A stretch of 64,000 bases of DNA from Bilophila sp964538355. Its GTDB lineage: Bacteria > Desulfobacterota > Desulfovibrionia > Desulfovibrionales > Desulfovibrionaceae. Below, in pieces: positions 44,160 through 52,939 of this stretch. The notes beneath the pieces are model-generated. The model made no database searches. It was not told the DNA's origin and saw nothing but the letters and a program-made list of their open reading frames with translations. Location of the stretch: assembly GCA_964538355.1 (NCBI GenBank), contig CAZIFC010000001.1:186001-250000 (forward strand), given 5' to 3'. Position 1 is the first letter of the stretch; each line of letters starts with the position of its first letter. The position numbers and the translations under genes are program-made.

Positions 44160-46391
44160 ATGGTAAAGATGCCCAACCGTGCCTTTCGTCTCTGTTTGTT
44201 CCTGTGTTTTCTTGCCTGTCCGTCCGGGGCCTTGGCTGCCGACAGCTGGGCCATCTACTGGTATCTGTGCGGGAGCGATCTGGAAACACGCTTCGGAGCC
44301 GCCTCGCAGGATCTCGAAGAGCTGCTTGCCGCAAGGCTGCCCGACAATGTAACCGTCGTCATCCAGACCGGAGGCGCAGATACATGGCATACCAAGGGCA
44401 TCAGCTCCAACCATATAGGACGGTATGTCTACAGGAAAGGCGTTCTGGAGCAGGTCGCCAAACTGCCGCAAGCCAGCATGGGCGATGCCGGCACGCTGGC
44501 TTCCTTTCTCGCTTTCTGCAAAGACGGCTACGCGGCGGAGCGGCAGGTCTTTGTGTTCTGGAACCACGGGAACGGCAGCGTAGGCGGGCTGGCCAACGAC
44601 GAAAACTTTGATAGCGACGCGCTCTCGCTCAAGGAAGTACGGCAGGCCTTCGAACGGGTCCACCGGGCTTCGGAAAGCAGGCCGCCCTTTGAAATCATCG
44701 GCTTCGACACCTGCCTGATGGCAACGCTGGATACCGCCAACGCCATCAGCGGCTTTGCCCGTTACATGGTCGCCTCGCAGGAACTGGAACCCGGCAACGG
44801 CTGGGAATATACCGGGTGGCTCGGCGCACTGGGGAAAAAGCCTTCCATGAGCGGAGCGGAACTCGGCAAAATCATCTGCGATACCTATATGCAAGGGTGC
44901 AGGGATGCAGGAACGGAAGCAAGCGCGACTCTCTCCCTGTTCGACATGGCAAAACTCCCCATGCTGAATCTTGCCTACAACGCTCTCGGGCTGGAGGCCG
45001 TCAGTGCCGCCGTGGATGATCCGGGATTCTACGCGTCCATGGGACGTCAGGCCAAGTCATCGGAAAACTACATGAATTCCCGTTCCGAGGGCTTTACAAA
45101 CATGCTCGACATCGGCTCCTTTGTACGCAATATGCAGGACAAGCTGCCCGAGTTCACCGATGCCGTGCTGGAGGCCCTTGACGAGGCTGTGATCTATAAG
45201 GTCAGCGGCCCGTACCGAAAGCCTTCGGGCCTGTCCTGCTACTACCCCTTTGACGGCAGCAGGGACAGCTTCAAAACCATGATGAGCCTCGGCAACATCA
45301 CGTCATTCCTCATTCTCAACGGGCTTCAGTTTGATTTTATCGATACGGACAAGGCCATCGCCCATCTGGAACGCATTTCCAACGACATCTCCGCCGCCGT
45401 AGAGGATGACGGGGCAACCGCTTCTTCGGCGTCACCGTCAATCCCCACGCCTTCCATCCCGGCAAGCCCCGAGGCTCCCTCTGGCGGCGGTTCGGGGTTT
45501 TCCGGGCTGTCCGGCCTGACGGGGAACCAGCCATCCACGGGCATTCAGCTTCCTTCCGTACCTTCCCCGGGAAGTTCGGGAAGCTCCTCCGGCTTTGCCG
45601 GCCTGTCGGCACTGCTCGGCGGGCAGCCGCAGGGCGGGGGCACGGTTGCGGGCATTGCCGCCATGTTCGGGCAGGCGACCTCAGCCGTTCTCGGCTCCCT
45701 CGCTCCACTGCAAAAGCTGGATATTTCAGAACTTGAGGATTTTGAAGTCACGCTTACCGAAAGCCAGGGCGCAGAGCTGCGGCTTGGCCCCGATCGCGTG
45801 ACGTTTCTGGACAGCGTGCATTTCTATCTTGCCTATTACAGTACGGAAGACGATCTCATCCTGCTGCTGGGCAAGGATGCCAACATGGAAGCCGACTGGG
45901 ACAAGGGTATCTTCCGGGACAATTTCCAAGGCGTTTGGGCTGCGCTGGACGAACACCTGGTCTATCTTGAAATCACCAATGAGGCGGAAGATTGCAACCA
46001 TTACGCCGTGCCCATCATGCTCAACGGCGAACGCTGCAACCTGATCGTGGTGTACGATTTTTCCAAAGAGGCCTACCGCATTCTCGGCGCACGGCGGGTT
46101 CTTGGAAACAACGTTGCGGACAAGGGGCTTATCAGGCTCAAGGCAGGGGACAAGGTCGCGACCATCCTGAAGGCCATGAGCATCTCCGGCGATGACGACG
46201 ACTTTGAAGATATCGAGGTTGAAACGTTCACGCTTGGAGAAACCGTGGCCTTCGAAGATATCGACATGGGCGACGGCACCTTCATGTTCATGTTTGAAAT
46301 GACGGACGTGCAAAACAACTCCGCCACGTCCAAGGTCGTAACCATCGAAGTCAAGGATGGTGAAGCCATCTATGAAGACCCGGACGCCTAG
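44160..46391 (+). CDS. Secreted clostripain-like (C11) cysteine peptidase
   Basis: This 743-residue protein has a signal peptide (MPNRAFRLCLFLCFLACPSGALA). The C11 domain has the catalytic His in FWNHGNGSVGG (His136) and Cys in IIGFDTCLMATLD (Cys185). Residues about 420-520 are a Ser/Pro/Gly-rich linker with a twofold SGFSGLSGLTG / SGFAGLSALLG repeat. The C-terminal 220 residues are an acidic beta-rich domain. C11 enzymes cut after Arg or Lys and often self-activate. The start may be 44160 or the ATG at 44169; neither has a strong ribosome site. Confidence 0.85.
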   Translation: MVKMPNRAFRLCLFLCFLACPSGALAADSWAIYWYLCGSDLETRFGAASQDLEELLAARLPDNVTVVIQTGGADTWHTKGISSNHIGRYVYRKGVLEQVAKLPQASMGDAGTLASFLAFCKDGYAAERQVFVFWNHGNGSVGGLANDENFDSDALSLKEVRQAFERVHRASESRPPFEIIGFDTCLMATLDTANAISGFARYMVASQELEPGNGWEYTGWLGALGKKPSMSGAELGKIICDTYMQGCRDAGTEASATLSLFDMAKLPMLNLAYNALGLEAVSAAVDDPGFYASMGRQAKSSENYMNSRSEGFTNMLDIGSFVRNMQDKLPEFTDAVLEALDEAVIYKVSGPYRKPSGLSCYYPFDGSRDSFKTMMSLGNITSFLILNGLQFDFIDTDKAIAHLERISNDISAAVEDDGATASSASPSIPTPSIPASPEAPSGGGSGFSGLSGLTGNQPSTGIQLPSVPSPGSSGSSSGFAGLSALLGGQPQGGGTVAGIAAMFGQATSAVLGSLAPLQKLDISELEDFEVTLTESQGAELRLGPDRVTFLDSVHFYLAYYSTEDDLILLLGKDANMEADWDKGIFRDNFQGVWAALDEHLVYLEITNEAEDCNHYAVPIMLNGERCNLIVVYDFSKEAYRILGARRVLGNNVADKGLIRLKAGDKVATILKAMSISGDDDDFEDIEVETFTLGETVAFEDIDMGDGTFMFMFEMTDVQNNSATSKVVTIEVKDGEAIYEDPDA

Positions 46392-46400
46392 GCTCCGCTT

Positions 46401-47303
46401 CTAGACGTTTCGGCTGGCCTCCGGCAAGGGGGCCTCTTTTTTGCCCGCGGCAACAAGAAAAAGCACACTGAAAAAGATCATGGCCATGCCAGCCGCCGCA
46501 GGCAGGGAAAGCGGCTCCTGCAAAAAGAAAATCCCGAGGCAGGCCGCGGAAAGAGGCTCGGCGAGACTCAGCGTGGACGCCGTGGATGCGGGCGTCGTCT
46601 TCAGTCCGGCAAGGGTCAGCCCGAAGGCGAGGGCCGCGGTTACCACCCCAAGGTGCAGAGCCATCAGAAAGCCTGTCGGCGTTGCGATCCATGCGATGGG
46701 ATACATCCAGAACGTCGGCAGGAGACAGGCCCCGCTCAGCAGGCACAAGGCGGCCATGACGGACGTTGGAGAGGCAATCTGCGCCAGCGGCTTGCTGAAC
46801 ACGAAGTAGCACGCATAGGAAAATCCCGCCGCCAGCGGGAAAAACATCCGTGTCAAACTGGCCTCTTCCACAGAAGAGGCGTTGAGCAGCACAAGCCCGA
46901 GCAGGGCCAGGGCCGTGGCGGGATACCACCTGCGGCTTGGTTTTTCCCTGAGGAAGAACCATCCGAGCACCGCCACGACGATTGGCGAAAACCCTATGGC
47001 GACAACAGTGCCTACCGCGACGCCCGCCTCCAGCACGCCCCGAAAAAAGAACAGCTGAAACACCAGCAGGGACAGCGTGGCGGGAACAAGGCAACGCAGA
47101 GGCCAACGCCAGAACTGCGGAAAACGCCTCTCCCGGAACAGGCACCACACCAGCAGGGCCAGCCCGCCGATCGCCATGCGGAGCGTGCCGATGGCCCAAG
47201 GCGTCGCCCCTTCCGGGGACAGGGCCTGAACCGTGCCCGTGGTGCTGAAACACAACCCGCCCAACAACACCAGCAGCGGCCCCTTGGCGAACGTATTGCC
47301 CAT
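46401..47303 (-). CDS. DMT superfamily (EamA) transporter
   Basis: A 300-residue, ten-helix protein with two EamA repeats; the second ends LSLAEPLSAACLGIFFLQEPL. GGGGGAAGCG precedes the ATG. It is only distantly similar to the DMT protein at 15469. Substrate unknown. Confidence 0.87.
   Translation of the reverse strand: MGNTFAKGPLLVLLGGLCFSTTGTVQALSPEGATPWAIGTLRMAIGGLALLVWCLFRERRFPQFWRWPLRCLVPATLSLLVFQLFFFRGVLEAGVAVGTVVAIGFSPIVVAVLGWFFLREKPSRRWYPATALALLGLVLLNASSVEEASLTRMFFPLAAGFSYACYFVFSKPLAQIASPTSVMAALCLLSGACLLPTFWMYPIAWIATPTGFLMALHLGVVTAALAFGLTLAGLKTTPASTASTLSLAEPLSAACLGIFFLQEPLSLPAAAGMAMIFFSVLFLVAAGKKEAPLPEASRNV
46416..46442 (+). terminator. Rho-independent terminator of the peptidase gene
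   Basis: GGCCTCC-GGCAA-GGGGGCC forms a 7-bp stem with one G-U pair, followed by TCTTTTTT. It lies inside the 3' end of the convergent DMT gene. Confidence 0.75.
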
Positions 47304-47459
47304 CGCTTCCCCCTCTTTTGGACAGGGCCTTGCCCTTTTGCCATATCGAAGATGGTTCCGTGGTATACGAAACCATCTGTATGCTCAAGCCGCTTTTTGG
47401 GAAAGGCAAGGCGGATTTGAAGGTTTATTGTTTTTCCTTTTTCGCGTAGATTTGTTCGC

Positions 47460-48068
47460 ATGAGCCATTCCTACGACAACAAGGACGGAAAGAAGCGTTC
47501 CAAAGCCCGAAAGCACGCCGAATCTTCCTCGACGTCGTCCGAACCGCTTGAAGGCATCTATGTCGATCCTACCGAAAAACCGCACTGGTGCCCGAAACGC
47601 CAGTACTGGCAGCCTCTGTTGAGTTGCCTGCGGTGCGCCAGGTTCCCCTGCCCCGCTATCGGTGAAGACAAGCAACAGTTGCTTGCCCAATCGCCGTTCG
47701 TCATGATCGATCCCGTGGGTTCCACCCTGATCCAGAAGAGAAGGAGAGTTGCAATGTATATTTTGAAGTACAACGACGGCAGGCTGGTCGACGCGGGTGA
47801 AGATTTCGATCCCGAAAACCTCGACTGGAAAATGATGGAAGATGTGGCTGAAGTCCTCTTTGTCAGTAAGATTTTTGTCCCGCAGATCCGCCTTGTCGCC
47901 AAGCCTGCCGAAGAACGCGCCCGTATCCGCAAAAACCTGAGCCGCTCCGGAGCTGTCCCGGAAGAAGCCGAGGACATGCTCCCGGATACCGATACGGACG
48001 AGCTTGCGGATGACGGCATGCTGCCCGAGGTCGGCTCTTCCAGAGGAAGACGCCGCCGGACGGCCTGA
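47460..48068 (+). CDS. Cys-rich protein of unknown function with strong internal start
   Basis: The full frame encodes 202 residues: a basic Ser-rich start (KDGKKRSKARKHAESSS), a Cys cluster (HWCPKRQYWQPLLSC, CARFPC), and an acidic C-terminal half ending SSRGRRRRTA. The ATG at 47460 has no ribosome site. An in-frame ATG at 47754 has AAGGAG 8 bases upstream and would give a 104-residue protein starting MYILKYNDGRLVDAGEDF. Both products, or only the short one, may be made. I do not recognise a family; the Cys part looks zinc-binding. Confidence 0.6.
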   Translation: MSHSYDNKDGKKRSKARKHAESSSTSSEPLEGIYVDPTEKPHWCPKRQYWQPLLSCLRCARFPCPAIGEDKQQLLAQSPFVMIDPVGSTLIQKRRRVAMYILKYNDGRLVDAGEDFDPENLDWKMMEDVAEVLFVSKIFVPQIRLVAKPAEERARIRKNLSRSGAVPEEAEDMLPDTDTDELADDGMLPEVGSSRGRRRRTA

Positions 48069-48080
48069 TCCAAAAACAAG

Positions 48081-48112
48081 AAAGAGGCGGGATGTTCCCG
48101 CCTTTTCTTTTG
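48081..48112. terminator. Rho-independent terminator
   Basis: GGCGGG-5-CCCGCC at 48086-48102 with AAAGA before and TTTTCTTTT after. It serves the plus-strand gene and may also stop the convergent permease gene. Confidence 0.82.
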
Positions 48113-48180
48113 GCCCGCAATCCGCCTCGCCTTCTGCACGGAGGCACGCCAGCGGATACGGTCCGGAACCTTTTCGGCCG

Positions 48181-48921
48181 CTATAAAACCGTCTCGGCGG
48201 AACGGACGATGCAAATCATCCCGGCCAGCGCGATCATGATCAGCAGGATGCGCTGGAAAACCTGCTCCTTGATGGCATGGACAAAAGGCAGGGAAGCCAG
48301 CAGCCCCGCCACGGCTCCCGGCATGCCATACAGGGCGGCATGGAGCACTTCGGCCGTGAAGAGACCCGCTCCAGCCATGACCAGACAGGTAATGATGTTG
48401 ATGCACAGGAAAAACATTCCCAGCGTGCCGCGTGCGCTGTCCTTGTCCCAGCCGACATACAGCGCGTACATGGCAACCGGCGGGCCGCTGAAGCTGATGG
48501 ATGCGTTGGCAAAGCCCGATCCAAAACCGGAAAGGAAGGCTCCGGTGCGGGATTCGGGATGCCCCGGGCTTTTGCGGTGGAGGTATTGCCACACGACATA
48601 CGCCATCAACGCCACACCCAGGAGAGCCTGAAGCCATATGCCGGGGATGATCCGCAGGATGAGCACCCCGCCCACGACCCCCGGAAGGCAGCCGACCAGC
48701 ATGAACGGAAGCGAGGCATACCGACAGCTTTTGCGATACATCCAGGCAACCTGCGTTGCCACAACCAGCGCGGTAAAACAGCTTGCGGGCACGGCGACGG
48801 ACATATCCATCACACAGACCATAATCGGCAGGGCGACCATAGCCGCGCCCATTCCACTCACACCATTGACGAATCCGCCAATAAGCCAGGCCAGAAATAC
48901 GAGAGGGTAACTTTCAAACAT
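48181..48921 (-). CDS. TauE/SafE family sulfite/sulfoacetate-type exporter
   Basis: This 246-residue protein has about eight helices and the family features GGFVNGVSGMGAAMVALP near the start and SGFGSGFANASISFSGPPVAMY in the second half. Members export sulfite or organosulfonate breakdown products, which fits a sulfidogen, but the substrate is not fixed here. The ATG at 48921 follows AGGAAG. Confidence 0.87.
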   Translation of the reverse strand: MFESYPLVFLAWLIGGFVNGVSGMGAAMVALPIMVCVMDMSVAVPASCFTALVVATQVAWMYRKSCRYASLPFMLVGCLPGVVGGVLILRIIPGIWLQALLGVALMAYVVWQYLHRKSPGHPESRTGAFLSGFGSGFANASISFSGPPVAMYALYVGWDKDSARGTLGMFFLCINIITCLVMAGAGLFTAEVLHAALYGMPGAVAGLLASLPFVHAIKEQVFQRILLIMIALAGMICIVRSAETVL

Positions 48922-49134
48922 GGTGCTTCCTGATAAAGAGACGGACAAGGCTTTGGTCTGCGCCGACACAGGCTCCGTGAAGCTGTCTGCATACAGGTGC
49001 CGAAAGCCTTTTCAACGGATGGCGAGGTTGTTTCGATGAGCACTATCAGTTGCAATGGCGGCTGTACAGGCCTGAATGCAAGAATTTTCACGAAGAAAAT
49101 GCCGGCTCAAGAAATCCGTTTCCGCCTTCAAAAA

Positions 49135-49172
49135 ACCACAAAAAAGGCTCCCCCGAACAAAGGGAGAGCCTT
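49135..49172 (-). terminator. Rho-independent terminator of the tolC-type gene
   Basis: On the minus strand AAGGCTCTCCC pairs with GGGGGAGCCTT (one mismatch), followed by TTTTTTGTGG. It lies 23 bases after the stop codon. Confidence 0.82.
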
Positions 49173-49195
49173 CTTTTTGCAGGATGGGTAGAAAA

Positions 49196-50593
49196 TCAGC
49201 GCGTCTGGCCTTTTTCCTGCGGAGAGACATACAGCGGCTTTGCATCGATACCGAGCTTGGGCAAAAACTCTCCAGCCAGTGCGTACAGCCGATACGCACC
49301 CACGATCTCGTTGCCGCGCGCCGTGGCCTCTTCCGTGGCAGAGTTGAAAAGCTCGTTTTCCGCATCCAGCACGTCCAGCAGGCTGCGTTCGCCAAGGTTG
49401 AACTGCTCCAGATAGGCATCTCGTGTTTGCGTATTGAAAACAACAGCTTCACTATAATACTTGCGCTGATCCACGGCGGACAGATACCGGGTCCATGTAT
49501 TGGCGATCTCGAGGTTCAGTTCATCAAAAAAGTTATAGGCCGTCTGGCGGGACTGCCGGATACGGGATTCCGAGGCCTGGACTTCCGCCTTGTCCGCACC
49601 GCTGTTGTACAGGTTCCAGCGTACGGTTCCGACCACGTCAAAGCCGCTCCGCCATTGGCTGCCAGAGCCTCCGCGATCCGAATAGGTGGGTCCGGCTTCA
49701 AGGCTGATCTTGGGATGATAGGCGGACTGCGCCAGCTCCTTTTCACCGCGGGCCGCGCGGATGTCCGCAAGATAGGCCTTGAGCTTGGGGTTGTGCTGCT
49801 CCGCCGCCTTCATCACCGCATCGATATCAGGATACAGGCCGTCCGGCATGGGAACTTCCGCCAGCGACGGCGGCACGGGCTTGCCGGTCAGCCGGATATA
49901 GGAGGCTTCCGCTTCGCGCAGGGAGGCTTCCGCCTGCGTCAGGGTCGACATGGCGCGGGCAAGACGCCCCTCCGTCTGGGTGAGATCCGCCGAATTCGAT
50001 GCGCCAAGCTCCAGCCGTTCCTTCTGGGAAGCGAGAATCTCCTTGTGTCTGGCTACATTGGCCCGGGCAAGACGGAGGATTTCCCGACGCCGCAAGAAAT
50101 CCACATGGGCAATAAGACCATCCATCCCGAACGAGGTGGCATTGTCAAACACGCGGTATTCCATCGATTCCACAGTCGCTTCCCCGGTCCGCACCCGACT
50201 GCGGGTAGCAAAGCCATCCCATAACGGCTGAGTCAGGGTCAGGCCGATGCTGCTTGTCGGATACATCCCGTTGTCCGACCCGGCACTACGCGTAGTGCTG
50301 TCGCTCAGCTGGCTGGCCCCGTACTTCCCGGTAAGATCCACGCTTGGACCCCATCCGGCTTTGGCACGGCGGAGTTCATGACGCACGACATCAAGATTCT
50401 CCTGAAGGATCTTCAAGCCGCGGTGGTTCAGCAGCGTTTCCTCCACTGTCTGACGAACCGTCACCGCACCTTCCCGCGGCTGCGCCAAAGTTCCCGGCGT
50501 CCCCTTGAGGCCGGGAGCCGCAGAAGCGTCCGGCAGCCACACGCCGCACAACACAGCCGTCAGACAACACATGGCGAAAGATTTACCATACAT
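49196..50593 (-). CDS. TolC-family outer-membrane channel of type I secretion
   Basis: A 465-residue protein with a signal peptide (to ASAAP) and the two-part TolC helical-barrel repeat: SIGLTLTQPLWDGFATRSRV in the first half and VGTVRWNLYNSGADKAEV in the second. ERLELGASNSADLTQTEGRL and LGERSLLDVLDAENEL are hallmark coiled-coil stretches. It should export a large substrate, and the giant adhesin gene 4.5 kb upstream on the same strand is the obvious candidate. No ABC transporter or membrane-fusion gene lies in the window. GGGGAATGAG precedes the ATG. Confidence 0.93.
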   Translation of the reverse strand: MYGKSFAMCCLTAVLCGVWLPDASAAPGLKGTPGTLAQPREGAVTVRQTVEETLLNHRGLKILQENLDVVRHELRRAKAGWGPSVDLTGKYGASQLSDSTTRSAGSDNGMYPTSSIGLTLTQPLWDGFATRSRVRTGEATVESMEYRVFDNATSFGMDGLIAHVDFLRRREILRLARANVARHKEILASQKERLELGASNSADLTQTEGRLARAMSTLTQAEASLREAEASYIRLTGKPVPPSLAEVPMPDGLYPDIDAVMKAAEQHNPKLKAYLADIRAARGEKELAQSAYHPKISLEAGPTYSDRGGSGSQWRSGFDVVGTVRWNLYNSGADKAEVQASESRIRQSRQTAYNFFDELNLEIANTWTRYLSAVDQRKYYSEAVVFNTQTRDAYLEQFNLGERSLLDVLDAENELFNSATEEATARGNEIVGAYRLYALAGEFLPKLGIDAKPLYVSPQEKGQTR

Positions 50594-51016
50594 CTCTCAT
50601 TCCCCTTCGATTTTTTCCGTATGAACCGTTTCGGCGTTATACATCTTGCCGCGTCCCAGGCCCTATATCCCTCAAGAAGGGAATGCAGGTTTTTTGAACG
50701 TATGTTTTTCATAGCAACCAGTACGGGCAGAACAGCCACCCTTTTCACCAATAAAAAATTGCCCTGTAATCCACTCATGGCCTCTTCTATCGTGGAGAAA
50801 AAGGGTTCCACCATGATAAAAAAAGCTGGATAACCAAAGGGGCAAGCAAAGGTTCTTTCTTGTTTGAATATCGTATATCGAATACGTTGGCTCCGCGCTC
50901 CCTAAACTCCCTTTTCCTTTCTCTGCACAACAAAACGTACCGGCTGCACGGGAACACCCCAGCAACCAGCAAACACATCAGGCACTCTATAACTTACCTG
51001 TTTTCAAAGGGAATGT
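50594..51016. other. Intergenic region between the kinase and tolC-type genes
   Basis: About 420 bases with no supported gene; the minus-strand frames here are short and lack ribosome sites. TATCG repeats around 50870 (ATATCGTATATCGAATA) form a partial palindrome that could belong to the tolC promoter. I saw no clear terminator for the kinase gene. Confidence 0.4.
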
Positions 51017-52939
51017 CTATAAAGCCCCGCCAGAAGCCTCGGCATCGGCCTTTTTCCCCATGACGGCTCTTTCTATCGCGGCAAACAGAAGCTCCGGCTT
51101 GATGGGTTTGGAGACGTGGGCATCCATCCCGGAGCGCAGGCTCAGTTCAATGTCTTCGTCAAAGGCATTGGCGGTCATGGCAATGACCGGCACAGTCGCG
51201 GCATCCCGGCGAGGAAGGGCGCGCAGACGCCGGGTGGCCTCCAGCCCATCCATAATCGGCATTCGGATATCCATCAAGAGAAGATCATAATAGCCTTCGG
51301 GAGAACGCATGAACATGTCGAGTGCTTCTTGCCCGTTGCGGGCCCGCTCCGGCACAATCCCCTTTTGTTTCAGCAAACGGACAGCCACCAGCGCATTGAT
51401 GTCATGATCCTCGACGAGCAGGACATGCAGATCTCCGAAAGAGCCGGAGGCAGAGGCGTTGACGACCGCCTGTGACGTGTACCCCTCGGCAACGGGGCTT
51501 TCCAGCGTGACGACGAACTCGGTTCCCTTGCCGGGTTTGCTGGAAAAGTCAATGGCTCCTCCCATGCATTCCACAATATTCTTGACGATGGCAAGCCCGA
51601 GTCCCGTTCCCTGCTGTTCGCAATCTTCCTGTTCAAAAGGCACAAACAGCTTTTTTTGAAACGCCTCGTTGATCCCCTTGCCGGTATCCCGGACAATCAG
51701 CGCGTACCGGATCTTGCCCTCACGTCGTTCCAATACCCGAACGAGCAGGGAGACAACCCCGCCCTGCGGCGTGAATTTGACGGCATTGTTCAGCAGGTTG
51801 AGCAGGATCTGGTTCATCCGCAGACGATCGGCCAGCACGATCGGGAGCGGGCTTTCCCCGGCGTCAATGATGAACCGGATACCCTTTGCCTGTGCAGCCG
51901 GAAGGATTATGGTATTGATGGTCTGCCGGATCTCTTCAAAAGAAATCGGCACTGGCTTCAGCTCCAGCTTCTTGCTTTCAATCTTGCTCATGTCCAGCGT
52001 ATCGTTGATAAGCTGGAGCAAATGAATCCCCGCGCTGTTGATCTTCTCAAGGCACATTTCGGCATCCGCAAGAGTTCTGTCCTGAACCTTCAGCGAAAGC
52101 CCGATGATGGCATTCATGGGCGTACGAAAATCATGGCTCATCCGCGACAAGAAATCAGACTTGGCAAGGTTGGCCTTGGTGGCGACGGCAGCCGTCTTCT
52201 GGAGCTTGAGGCGCAGCTTTTCCTCTATCTTCTTGTGATAGGCAATGACGGCAAGCAGAATGACAAGCACCGAAACAAGCAGAATACCGCTCATTATCGA
52301 AAAGGTGGTTATCCTTTCGATGATGAGCAGCGCGTTGTTGGCGTACCGGTTATTGAGCGACAGGCGGAGTATCCTCACGAGATCGATGATCACCTGCCGC
52401 TGCGAATTGTACTCGATACCGAACAGATAACGAGTGGCCTTGATATTTTTTTCAACACTGGAAAGCATCTGCTCATTGACCGCAAGAGGAAAGTCTTTGA
52501 CCGCCTCCGGCATCCCCGTCAGCTTGGCACTGTCCGCGATGAGGCGCATCGCCCACACTTCCCCATAGACCAGAGCGTCGGATTCCTTTTTTGCCCGCAA
52601 AAGCAGGGAGCGTTCATTCGGGGAAAGGGGAAACATCAGAATATTGATGACAGCCTTTTCCCTGTTCTTGTTCGTGCCGTATTCATTGAAATACTGTTTG
52701 GCAAAAACGCTGTCCTGCGTTTCGGCAAATTTCCAGACAAAGCGGCTGAGAAGGGAGGACGTTTCAACAAAGACGTTTGCGGACTTTTCTACCTGATTGC
52801 GCTGCTTTTCCAGCAGTTCCAGCTTTGTATTCAAGCTCAAGATGTAATAGATGGAAAAGATAAACAGGAATAGCGAAAAACCTACGGTCACGAATATCGC
52901 TATATTAAGAATACGAAGTGTAATATAATCATTTTTCAT
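51017..52939 (-). CDS. Hybrid sensor histidine kinase
   Basis: This 640-residue protein has a first membrane helix (about 10-35), a periplasmic sensor of about 185 residues, and a second helix (SIMSGILLVSVLVILLAVIAY). HisKA has the phospho-acceptor in RMSHDFRTPMNAIIG, and the HATPase has NLLNNAVKFTP, DTGKGI and GTGLGLAIV. The C-terminal receiver has its Asp in LLLMDIRMPIMDG and Lys in VSKPIKP. Its ATG overlaps the stop of the upstream sensor-protein gene (ATGA), so the two are translationally coupled. No separate response regulator follows. Confidence 0.93.
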   Translation of the reverse strand: MKNDYITLRILNIAIFVTVGFSLFLFIFSIYYILSLNTKLELLEKQRNQVEKSANVFVETSSLLSRFVWKFAETQDSVFAKQYFNEYGTNKNREKAVINILMFPLSPNERSLLLRAKKESDALVYGEVWAMRLIADSAKLTGMPEAVKDFPLAVNEQMLSSVEKNIKATRYLFGIEYNSQRQVIIDLVRILRLSLNNRYANNALLIIERITTFSIMSGILLVSVLVILLAVIAYHKKIEEKLRLKLQKTAAVATKANLAKSDFLSRMSHDFRTPMNAIIGLSLKVQDRTLADAEMCLEKINSAGIHLLQLINDTLDMSKIESKKLELKPVPISFEEIRQTINTIILPAAQAKGIRFIIDAGESPLPIVLADRLRMNQILLNLLNNAVKFTPQGGVVSLLVRVLERREGKIRYALIVRDTGKGINEAFQKKLFVPFEQEDCEQQGTGLGLAIVKNIVECMGGAIDFSSKPGKGTEFVVTLESPVAEGYTSQAVVNASASGSFGDLHVLLVEDHDINALVAVRLLKQKGIVPERARNGQEALDMFMRSPEGYYDLLLMDIRMPIMDGLEATRRLRALPRRDAATVPVIAMTANAFDEDIELSLRSGMDAHVSKPIKPELLFAAIERAVMGKKADAEASGGAL

